Shown piece by piece: positions 1 through 5,188 of a stretch of DNA of 5,538 bases. The translations under genes and the position numbers were made by a program. Numbering within the stretch: position 1 is the stretch's first letter; each line of letters opens with the position of its first letter. The notes beneath the pieces were generated by a model. That model was not told the DNA's origin. It searched no databases and saw only the letters and a list, made by a program, of their open reading frames with translations. This stretch comes from Kiritimatiellia bacterium (GTDB taxonomy: Bacteria; Verrucomicrobiota; Kiritimatiellia; SLAD01): the NCBI GenBank assembly GCA_007134175.1, contig SLLF01000170.1, positions 1 to 5,538 on the forward strand, in the 5' to 3' direction.

Positions 1-585
1 AGGGGTCTCATACGTGGGCCCAGTGGAGGCCAGGTAAACGCCCGTATGGAGCGAGACGCCGGCTTGCCGGCCAGCCCGTTGCAGGCAGGCCACTAAATCG
101 GGGTGGTAGACCTGGGATTGGTCCGGGAAGCGCGGGCCCCATACAGGATTATGCTCGCCCAGCAGGGGGCTGACACCGAAATTGTTGATGTGATCGGTGA
201 TGATCATCAGGTCGCCGGGTTGCATGTCGTCCCGGACGCCACCGGCGGCGTTAGTCAGGACCACGCGTTGGGCGCCCAAAGCCTGCAACATATAGACGGG
301 AATGGCAATAGGCGTCCAGCCGATGCCTTCGTAGTAATGGCGGCGTCCCTGGAAAATGAAGGTTTCCACGCCGGCCGACTCCGCCCACGCCAGTTGACCG
401 GCATGGCCAACCACACCGGCTTTGCCCATGCCGGGTATTTCGCCATAGTCGACCGTGTCGCGAACGGTAAAGGCTTCAACCACCTCGCTCCAGCCCGAGC
501 CAAGAATGAGTCCATGCGAGGGTTTCGCTGCCGGCCAGCGGCCCTGCAGGAACGCGACCGCTTCTGCTAGACGTTCGTAATTCAT
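1..585 (-). CDS. punA: Purine nucleoside phosphorylase, trimeric PNP type (C-terminus beyond left edge)
   Basis: Cytosolic enzyme that splits purine nucleosides with phosphate into free base and (deoxy)ribose-1-phosphate. The 195 residues seen contain the landmarks of the trimeric PNP/MTAP family: LGSGW (28-32, phosphate loop), H61, QGRRHYYEG (79-87, with the conserved R, H and Tyr), TNAAGG (111-116), GDLMIITDHIN (124-134), GPRFPD (150-155) and GPTYET (189-194). Y192/E193 align with human PNP F200/E201, so 6-oxopurine nucleosides (inosine, guanosine) are the likely substrates. Family members are about 270-290 residues; the missing part should carry the second half of the base site. The ATG lies one base after the upstream phosphorylase stop, and AGGA (plus-strand 594-597) sits 8 bases upstream, inside that gene. 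The family is sure; the symbol is less so (also called deoD or pupG in some genomes). An MTA phosphorylase is less likely given this motif set. Confidence 0.95.
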   Translation of the reverse strand, partial: MNYERLAEAVAFLQGRWPAAKPSHGLILGSGWSEVVEAFTVRDTVDYGEIPGMGKAGVVGHAGQLAWAESAGVETFIFQGRRHYYEGIGWTPIAIPVYMLQALGAQRVVLTNAAGGVRDDMQPGDLMIITDHINNFGVSPLLGEHNPVWGPRFPDQSQVYHPDLVACLQRAGRQAGVSLHTGVYLASTGPTYETP

Positions 586-586
586 G

Positions 587-1906
587 CTACTTATCCTGCT
601 CCGGTTTAATGATTTCCTTGATCAATGGATCCGGTTTGACGGGTGCATCGCCAATGACTACGGCGTCCGCCAACAATCGCTTGGCCTCGGCCAACCGGTC
701 CTCGCTATTCGCATGCAGGGTCAACAACGGCTGGTCCTTTTCCACAGCAGCCCCGACCTTGCACAGGTTGGTTATACCGACCCCATGATCGACCCGGTCG
801 TCGGTCTTGGCCCGGCCGCCACCCAGCACCACAACGGCGCGCCCTACCGCTTCCGCACTGACCTCCTGCACCACGCCACTCTCGGGTGCCGGAAAGGGCT
901 CTTGCATTGAGGCCGTCGGCAGGCGGGCGTAGTCGTCCAGTGCCGCCGGATCGCCGCCCTGTAATTGCACCATTTGCTTGAAGCGCGCAAAAGCGGCCCC
1001 GGAATCGATCTGCTGCTGCAACTGTGCCAAGGCGGCCTCGCGTGAATCGGCCTGCTTCATCAACAGCAGCATCTGCGCGCACAATTCCAGCGTCACCTCC
1101 ATCAAGTCCGGTGCCCCGCGACCCTGCAATGCTTCCATCGACTCGATAACTTCCACGCTGTTGCCTGCCGACAACCCCAGTGGCTGGTTCATGTCTGTGA
1201 TCAGCGCCGCCATGCCCTTGCCCATACGTGTGCCGACATGGACAATCGTGCGTGCCAGCTCCTGGGCGTCTTCATAGGTTTTCATGAACGCGCCCTTACC
1301 CCACTTGACATCCATCACCAGCCCGTCAATCCCTTCCGCCAGCTTCTTCGACATAATGCTGGCGGTGATGAGGGGGATCGAAGGTACGGTCCCGGTGACA
1401 TCGCGGAGTGCGTAGAGTTTCTTGTCGGCCGGAGCCAATTGACCGGTCTGGCCGATCATGGCACAGCCGCATTCCTGTAGCACCGCCACGAATTCGCGTT
1501 CGCTTAGATCAACCCGGAACCCCGGAATCGATTCCAGTTTGTCCAGCGTGCCGCCGGTGATTCCCAGCCCGCGGCCGGAGATCATCGGCACGGCGGTGCC
1601 GCAGCACGCCATCAATGGGGCCAGCAGGAGCGATACCTTGTCGCCGACGCCGCCGGTGGAATGTTTATCCACTTTAGGTAACGTGATGGCCGACGTGTCC
1701 ACCAAGTCGCCCGAGTTCATCATCAACTCGGTCAGCGTGGCGGTTTCTGCAAGGGACATACCCTGAAAATAGATCGCCATCGCCATGGCGGCCATCTGGT
1801 AGTCGGGGATATCCCCGTTGGTATAGCCCTCTATGAAGTACTGCAGTTCCTCGGGAGTCAGTGCGTTACCGTCCCGCTTCTTCTCAATTATCCATTGTGG
1901 TACCAT
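587..1906 (-). CDS. deoA: Pyrimidine-nucleoside / thymidine phosphorylase
   Basis: Cytosolic, normally dimeric enzyme that converts thymidine, deoxyuridine and, in the Pyn branch, uridine plus phosphate into base and (deoxy)ribose-1-phosphate. At 439 residues it is full length (E. coli DeoA 440; Bacillus Pdp about 433). An N-terminal alpha domain is followed by the glycine-rich phosphate site KHSTGGVGDK (81-90), the family signature SGRGLGITGGTLDKLE (110-125), ADKKLYALRDVTGT (160-173), SIMSKK (183-188) and a C-terminal alpha/beta domain rich in glycine around GGGRAK (362-367). H82, R168, S183 and K187 fall where E. coli H85, R171, S186 and K190 lie. Position 116 is Ile, where the E. coli, Bacillus and human enzymes have His in GLGHTGG. 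Overall similarity looks closer to Bacillus Pdp, so uridine may also be used; deoA versus pdp is undecided. No Shine-Dalgarno site precedes the ATG. A promoter at 1915-1943 would make the mRNA nearly leaderless. It is probably cotranscribed with the purine phosphorylase one base downstream. Confidence 0.96.
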   Translation of the reverse strand: MVPQWIIEKKRDGNALTPEELQYFIEGYTNGDIPDYQMAAMAMAIYFQGMSLAETATLTELMMNSGDLVDTSAITLPKVDKHSTGGVGDKVSLLLAPLMACCGTAVPMISGRGLGITGGTLDKLESIPGFRVDLSEREFVAVLQECGCAMIGQTGQLAPADKKLYALRDVTGTVPSIPLITASIMSKKLAEGIDGLVMDVKWGKGAFMKTYEDAQELARTIVHVGTRMGKGMAALITDMNQPLGLSAGNSVEVIESMEALQGRGAPDLMEVTLELCAQMLLLMKQADSREAALAQLQQQIDSGAAFARFKQMVQLQGGDPAALDDYARLPTASMQEPFPAPESGVVQEVSAEAVGRAVVVLGGGRAKTDDRVDHGVGITNLCKVGAAVEKDQPLLTLHANSEDRLAEAKRLLADAVVIGDAPVKPDPLIKEIIKPEQDK

Positions 1907-1914
1907 AGCCGTGT

Positions 1915-1943
1915 ATGCTACCTGTTGAGGGCTGGAATGTCAA
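1915..1943 (-). promoter_or_regulatory. Sigma-70-type promoter for the nucleoside phosphorylase pair
   Basis: Read on the minus strand there is a perfect TTGACA -35 box (plus 1938-1943), a spacer of exactly 17 bases, and TAGCAT as the -10 box (plus 1915-1920; 4 of 6 consensus positions). Transcription would start about 7 bases further on, near plus 1908, while the ATG of the pyrimidine phosphorylase begins at 1906. This predicts a 5' leader of about 0-4 bases and would explain why that gene has no Shine-Dalgarno site. It rests on pattern only; no operator is recognised. Confidence 0.6.
1934..1936 (+). promoter_or_regulatory. Weak ribosome binding site that decides the cutA start
   Basis: GGA lies 8 bases before the ATG at 1945, with a second purine run GAGGG (1927-1931) further upstream. 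The earlier in-frame ATG at 1915 has nothing comparable in front of it and would add ten residues (MLPVEGWNVN) that do not look like CutA. I therefore favour 1945. Confidence 0.45.
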
Positions 1944-1944
1944 T

Positions 1945-2286
1945 ATGTGCGAACCCCGATCAACTGTATACTGGATCTATATCACGGCGGGATCCCTCGC
2001 GGAGGCGGAGCGTATCGGTGCGTTGCTTGTCGCGCAACGGCTGGCGGCCTGTGTCAATGTGCTGCCGAACGTGGTCTCGCTATATCGCTGGCAAGGGGAA
2101 GTGCAGCGGGATCAGGAATGCGTGCTGATCGCTAAGACTACTGCCGATTCATTTCCTGCCTTGGAGGGGGCGGTCCAGGAGGCGCATTCCTATGATTGTC
2201 CCTGCATTATTGCGTTGCCCATAGTCGGCGGCCATGCGCCATTCCTGAAGTGGATAGCGGAGGAGGTTCGTCATGAAACCTCGTAG
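1945..2286 (+). CDS. cutA: CutA1-family divalent-cation tolerance protein
   Basis: Small trimeric protein with a PII-like ferredoxin fold. The family was named for copper tolerance in E. coli, but its biochemical role is still unclear. From the ATG at 1945 it has 113 residues, a usual CutA1 length. Visible landmarks are the first strand VYWIYITA (8-15), QRLAACVN (31-38), YRWQGEV (47-53), LIAKTTAD (61-68), and the C-terminal block HSYDCPCIIALPI (81-93) with a final helix. The ATG at 1915 would give 123 residues and cannot be excluded. Two cysteines flank a proline (C85-P-C87) where many relatives read YEVPE. The stop codon lies 14 bases inside the next gene, so cutA is the first gene of a four-gene operon. 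It is divergent from the phosphorylase pair, with only 38 bases between start codons. I see no good plus-strand promoter; it may lie inside the phosphorylase coding region. Confidence 0.93.
   Translation: MCEPRSTVYWIYITAGSLAEAERIGALLVAQRLAACVNVLPNVVSLYRWQGEVQRDQECVLIAKTTADSFPALEGAVQEAHSYDCPCIIALPIVGGHAPFLKWIAEEVRHETS
2261..2266 (+). promoter_or_regulatory. Strong ribosome binding site for the serine protease gene
   Basis: A perfect AGGAGG lies 6 bases before the ATG at 2273, inside the end of cutA. It fixes this start and suggests the protease is translated efficiently in its own right despite the 14-base overlap. Confidence 0.85.
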
Positions 2287-3343
2287 TCGTAGTGGCGCGC
2301 GCTGGTTGCTAATCGGCGCCATGGCGCTTAGCGGTTTCGTGCGGGCCGGGGAGGCGGAAACGTCGTGGCCGCCGGTCAATCCGCTGCGCGCGTTGGGCGA
2401 CCATATCGCCGACGTGGTGGAACAGGTGCTGCCTTCGGTCGTGGTCATCCGGACGGAAGCGGTGCGCTACCATGTTGGCCGGGATTTCTTTTTCGGGCAT
2501 CTTTACCGGATTCCCGAGCGGACGGCCGGTCAGGGGTCGGGCGTTATTATTACGGCCGACGGGTATGTGCTGACGAGTCACCATGTGGTAGATCGTGCTC
2601 AGCAGATTGAAGTGGTCTTGGACAATGGCGCCGTGTATGCGGCGGAGTGGATCGGCGGCGACCCGCACACGGACTTGGCGGTCCTGCGCATGGTGACCGA
2701 TGAGGCAACCAGTTTCAGGCCGATCGAATTCGGCGATTCCGATGAAGTTCGTGTTGGCGAGTGGGTGATTGCCGTCGGCTCGCCCTACAATCTTCACGGC
2801 ACGGTGACCATGGGGATTGTCAGCCAAAAGGGTCGCGTCATCGGCATGTTACCGTATGAGGATTTTATCCAGACGCAGGCTCCGATCAATCCAGGCAATA
2901 GTGGCGGGCCATTGGTCGATGCGGATGGCCGCATGGTCGGTATCAATGCCGCCATCCATCGGGGGGGACGCGGCGGTGGCGGCAACGTGGGCATAGGCTT
3001 CGCCGTGCCGGCTAATCTGGCAATGCGGGTGGCCGGCTCGTTAATGGAGACCGGGCACATTTCCCACCCGTGGATCGGGGTGGTCATGCACCCGGCCCCC
3101 GACGGGGTCTGGATTGAAGAGGTGTTTCGGAACAGTCCGGCAGAAGCCGGCGGCCTGCAGCGCGGCGATATCATCACGCGTGTCAATCAACGGCCGGTCC
3201 AGGCCCCGGCCGATGTGCGGCGCGCCATCTTTCAACATGCCGTCACGGGGCCGCTGACCGTGACCGTGCGGCGCGGTGTTGAGTTGCTGGAGCTGGGTAT
3301 TCAGCCGGAGGCGATGCCGGACGTTGACCTGTTACAGCGGTGA
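2273..3343 (+). CDS. DegQ/HtrA-like periplasmic serine protease with one PDZ domain
   Basis: Envelope quality-control protease of the S1C (HtrA/Deg) family, which degrades or refolds misfolded exported proteins. The 356 residues start with a Sec-type signal peptide: basic residues at 2-10, hydrophobic WLLIGAMALSGFV (11-23), likely cleavage after VRA (25). There is no lipobox cysteine. The trypsin-like domain carries the triad H104 (VLTSHHVVD), D134 (DPHTDLAVLRM) and S210 (INPGNSGGPLVD), all present, so it should be active. One PDZ domain spans about 265-343. E. coli DegP and DegQ have two PDZ domains, DegS one; with a signal peptide instead of a membrane anchor this is a soluble one-PDZ form. 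Small deviations are S102 where TNxHVV is usual, QTQAP (201-205) for the common QTDAA, and a glycine-rich stretch (231-240) coded partly by a run of seven G at 2961-2967. A perfect ribosome site precedes it. It overlaps cutA by 14 bases and tlyA by 4. The symbol degQ, degS or htrA cannot be settled. Confidence 0.94.
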   Translation: MKPRSRSGARWLLIGAMALSGFVRAGEAETSWPPVNPLRALGDHIADVVEQVLPSVVVIRTEAVRYHVGRDFFFGHLYRIPERTAGQGSGVIITADGYVLTSHHVVDRAQQIEVVLDNGAVYAAEWIGGDPHTDLAVLRMVTDEATSFRPIEFGDSDEVRVGEWVIAVGSPYNLHGTVTMGIVSQKGRVIGMLPYEDFIQTQAPINPGNSGGPLVDADGRMVGINAAIHRGGRGGGGNVGIGFAVPANLAMRVAGSLMETGHISHPWIGVVMHPAPDGVWIEEVFRNSPAEAGGLQRGDIITRVNQRPVQAPADVRRAIFQHAVTGPLTVTVRRGVELLELGIQPEAMPDVDLLQR

Positions 3344-4089
3344 GTCATCCCTCTCATAAGCGCTTGCGACTTGACCAGCTGCTGGTGCAGCGCGGGTTGG
3401 TCGCCAGCCGCGAAAAGGCGCAGCAGGTTATTCGGGCCGGAACGGTGACGGCCAACGGTTTAGTCGTCACCAAACCGGGACATACCTATGCGGAGGATAC
3501 CGAGCTGGCCGTGGCCGCGCCACCGCCGTTTGTGGGGCGGGGCGGGGAAAAACTGGCGGCGGCCTTCAAGGCGTTCCCTTTTTCCGTCACCGGTGCGGTC
3601 TGCCTTGACGTGGGGGCCTCGACCGGCGGGTTTACCGACTGCCTGCTGCAGCATGGTGCGCGCCATGTCTATGCCGTGGATGTAGGGAAAGGGCAGTTGC
3701 ACTGGAAGCTGCGCACCGATAAGCGGGTAACCGTCTATGAAGGGTGCAATGCGCGCTATTTGACGGCAGACTGGTTTCCTGAAGTGCCGGTGGTGGCGGT
3801 GGTGGATGTGGCGTTCATTTCCTTGACCAAAGTGCTGCCCGCCATTACAACCGTGCTGGCGTCGGACAGTCAGTTGGTCACGCTGGTTAAACCGCAGTTT
3901 GAGGCGCGCCGCGAACAGGTGGGGAAGGGGGGCGTGGTGCGATCGGACGATGTCAGGCAGGAGGTGCTGGAGCGGGTGCGGCGCTGGGGCGAGACCGAAT
4001 GTGGCTTGCACTGGTTGGATAGCGTGACTTCGCCCTTGACAGGCCCGGCGGGCAATACGGAGTATCTGGCATATTGGAGGTCGCCATGA
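3340..4089 (+). CDS. tlyA: TlyA-family rRNA (cytidine-2'-O)-methyltransferase
   Basis: SAM-dependent enzyme that 2'-O-methylates cytidine in rRNA: 23S C1920, and in the longer type also 16S C1409. Loss causes capreomycin/viomycin resistance where studied; older annotations call it hemolysin. The 249 residues hold an N-terminal S4 RNA-binding domain (about 8-60: RLDQLLVQRGLVASREKAQ, then a V-x-x-N-G turn) and an FtsJ-like Rossmann methyltransferase with CLDVGASTGGFTDCLLQ (88-104) as the SAM loop. K71, D156, K184 and E241 match the catalytic K-D-K-E tetrad reported for Mycobacterium TlyA (K69, D154, K182, E238). The C-terminus stops soon after EYLAYW, without the tail of the mycobacterial enzyme, which suggests the shorter type I form acting on 23S only; this is inference. 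The start is GTG, sharing GTGA with the protease stop and lacking its own Shine-Dalgarno site, so translation probably depends on coupling. The stop shares ATGA with nadK. Confidence 0.95.
   Translation: MSHPSHKRLRLDQLLVQRGLVASREKAQQVIRAGTVTANGLVVTKPGHTYAEDTELAVAAPPPFVGRGGEKLAAAFKAFPFSVTGAVCLDVGASTGGFTDCLLQHGARHVYAVDVGKGQLHWKLRTDKRVTVYEGCNARYLTADWFPEVPVVAVVDVAFISLTKVLPAITTVLASDSQLVTLVKPQFEARREQVGKGGVVRSDDVRQEVLERVRRWGETECGLHWLDSVTSPLTGPAGNTEYLAYWRSP
4076..4080 (+). promoter_or_regulatory. Ribosome binding site that decides the nadK start
   Basis: GGAGG lies 5 bases before the ATG at 4086. An in-frame TTG at 4074 would start four codons earlier, but it overlaps this site and has none of its own. 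The ATG is therefore preferred. Confidence 0.85.
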
Positions 4090-4952
4090 AACGAATCGGA
4101 GTCGTTGCCAATTGCAGCAAACCACAGGCGGGACAGGTGTTGTCACGGGTGGAAGCGGAAGCCCGTCGGCTCAACTTGACCTTGGCGGTGTGTGACGAGA
4201 CGCACACGTTGCTGCCGCAAGCAACCCGTGTGGCCCCGGTCGCCTTCGCGCAAGCAGTCGATGGCGTGTTGGCGTTGGGAGGCGATGGCACCATGTTGCA
4301 TACCGTGCGCTTGCTGGACGGTGCCGCAACGCCGGTATTGGGCGTTAATTTGGGCAGCCTGGGCTTCATGACGCATGTAACCGAGCCGGAACTGGAGCAG
4401 GCGTTGCAGTTCCTGGCGGAAGGGCGCTTCACGGTTGCCGAGCGCGCCATGCTGCAAGCAAGCGTAGTCCGTGACGGACAGCGTGTGGCGCGCTTGATGG
4501 CACTCAACGACATTGTCGTGGGTTGGGGCCAATCATCCAGGGCCATGACGCTGGGCTTGTCCGTTGATGACGAGGAGGTGGCGCAGTACTTGTGTGACGG
4601 ATTGATCGTATCGACCCCGACCGGCAGCACCGGGCATGCGTTGTCGTCCGGCGGCCCGATTGTCATGCCCGCGGCACCGGTTTTCAACATGAATGTCATC
4701 TGTCCCCACTCGCTCAGCGCCCGTCCCCTGATTTTGCCGGATACGTGCACGATCCAAGTGCAGGTACAGCAATTGCCTGCCGAAAAAGCGCCCCTGTTGT
4801 CGGCCGATGGCCAGGATGAGTTCGTGCTGGTGCAGGGCGATCTGCTTGAAATCGCGCGTCATCCGCAACCGGCTCTGTTCGCCCAACTTCCCGGTCATCG
4901 CTACTTCGCGGTGCTGCGCCACAAACTGCACTGGCGCGGTTCGGCCCGCTGA
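4086..4952 (+). CDS. nadK: ATP/polyphosphate-NAD kinase
   Basis: Cytosolic enzyme that phosphorylates NAD to NADP, the only route to NADP in most bacteria. The 288 residues are of usual length. They show an N-terminal alpha/beta domain starting KRIGVVAN, the diagnostic GGDGTML (65-71, D67 the presumed catalytic residue), GVNLGSLGFM (86-95), LND (140-142, the position of the family NE/ND motif), the glycine-rich STPTGSTGHALSSGGPIV (176-193) and SADGQ (239-243) in the C-terminal beta domain. G183-H184 replace the Ala-Tyr of the common GSTAY, which lines the NAD pocket in solved structures; the rest of the site is intact. It overlaps tlyA by ATGA. A tlyA-nadK pairing is found in several bacterial groups, often followed by recN, but here the operon ends and a different gene follows. 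No clear terminator is seen after the stop; a weak CTTTT/GAAAG hairpin (4954-4969) is not followed by a T run. Confidence 0.96.
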   Translation: MKRIGVVANCSKPQAGQVLSRVEAEARRLNLTLAVCDETHTLLPQATRVAPVAFAQAVDGVLALGGDGTMLHTVRLLDGAATPVLGVNLGSLGFMTHVTEPELEQALQFLAEGRFTVAERAMLQASVVRDGQRVARLMALNDIVVGWGQSSRAMTLGLSVDDEEVAQYLCDGLIVSTPTGSTGHALSSGGPIVMPAAPVFNMNVICPHSLSARPLILPDTCTIQVQVQQLPAEKAPLLSADGQDEFVLVQGDLLEIARHPQPALFAQLPGHRYFAVLRHKLHWRGSAR

Positions 4953-4970
4953 CCTTTTCCTTGAGAAAGA

Positions 4971-5030
4971 GGCGGTGGTGTGCGGTATGCCCGCCACTGT
5001 CCACGTTACCGATACGTGTGGATAACCGCC
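4971..5030 (+). other. Possible three-way-junction RNA structure
   Basis: GGCGGT (4971-4976) pairs perfectly with ACCGCC (5025-5030). Between them lie two hairpins. One is 4978-4985 with 4991-4997: 7 pairs, one bulged T and a 5-base loop. The other is 5000-5006 with 5016-5022: TCCACGT against GTGTGGA, 7 pairs including two G-U, and a 9-base loop. Junction strands are one to two bases. GGCGG at 4971 can instead pair with CCGCC at 4991-4995, giving an alternative hairpin. It starts 18 bases after the nadK stop. It may be 3'-UTR structure, a Rho-type termination region or chance in GC-rich DNA; no known RNA family is recognised. Confidence 0.25.
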
Positions 5031-5062
5031 CTGACTATCCGCTTAATTCACCGTCAGCGTAC

Positions 5063-5086
5063 CATCGCTGCCCATCGCTGGCATCG
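5063..5086. repeat. Short 10-bp-period tandem repeat of CATCGCTG
   Basis: CATCGCTG occurs at 5063-5070 and again at 5073-5080, followed by a partial CATCG at 5082-5086. CAGCG at 5055-5059 is inverted relative to the first copy and could form a small hairpin with it. The roughly one-helical-turn spacing would suit a regulator binding on one face of the DNA upstream of the beta-propeller gene, but no known operator is recognised and it may be chance. Confidence 0.45.
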
Positions 5087-5173
5087 TCACATATCGGTCA
5101 GGAGTACTTGTAAAGTAATCGTTGGTTGTGTAGTTTCCCTAATCAAGAACGCATCATTAACGTGGACGCGAGT

Positions 5174-5179
5174 AGGAGG
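5174..5179 (+). promoter_or_regulatory. Ribosome binding site of the beta-propeller gene
   Basis: A perfect AGGAGG lies 9 bases before the ATG at 5189. It supports that start even though the gene is cut off at the right edge. Confidence 0.8.
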
Positions 5180-5188
5180 AGAGTAGCC

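Larger units (their letters stand above)
4953..5188. other. Intergenic region between nadK and the beta-propeller gene
   Basis: These 236 bases carry no convincing gene. The left part (4971-5030) can fold into a compact branched structure and the middle (5063-5086) holds a short tandem repeat. The right part is visibly richer in A and T and probably contains the promoter and leader of the next gene. The best promoter match I can find is weak: TTGTAA (5108-5113), 17 bases, TAGTTT (5131-5136). No intrinsic terminator with a T tract is visible. Confidence 0.7.

Noticed and set aside
1898..1905. Palindrome TGGTACCA at the phosphorylase start as an operator
   Set aside because: Eight bases is too short to mean much, and it is accounted for by the first codons of the gene.
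2309..2827. A 172-codon minus-strand frame opposite the protease
   Set aside because: It is antisense to the protease's catalytic domain and shows no family features.
3460..4146. A 228-codon open frame on the minus strand across tlyA
   Set aside because: It is antisense to a gene with all catalytic residues, with His/Arg/Gln-rich composition and no family resemblance.
3953..4750. A 265-codon open frame on the minus strand across tlyA and nadK
   Set aside because: It lies opposite two certain genes, its translation is rich in Ser, Thr, Pro and Arg with no recognisable motif, and long antisense frames are expected in GC-rich DNA.
4954..4969. Hairpin CTTTT/GAAAG just after the nadK stop as a terminator
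   Set aside because: Only five pairs including one G-U, and no T run follows.
5108..5136. TTGTAA-17-TAGTTT as the promoter of the beta-propeller gene
   Set aside because: It matches consensus at only 4 and 3 of 6 positions, so it is mentioned in the intergenic entry but not called.
4980..5186. A 68-codon plus-strand frame from GTG filling the intergenic gap, with purine-rich AGAGG 7 bases before it and a stop just before the next gene
   Set aside because: The predicted peptide is strongly basic and His/Arg-rich, codon use differs from the neighbours, and it runs through the structured and repeat segments. A real small gene is not excluded, but I cannot support it.
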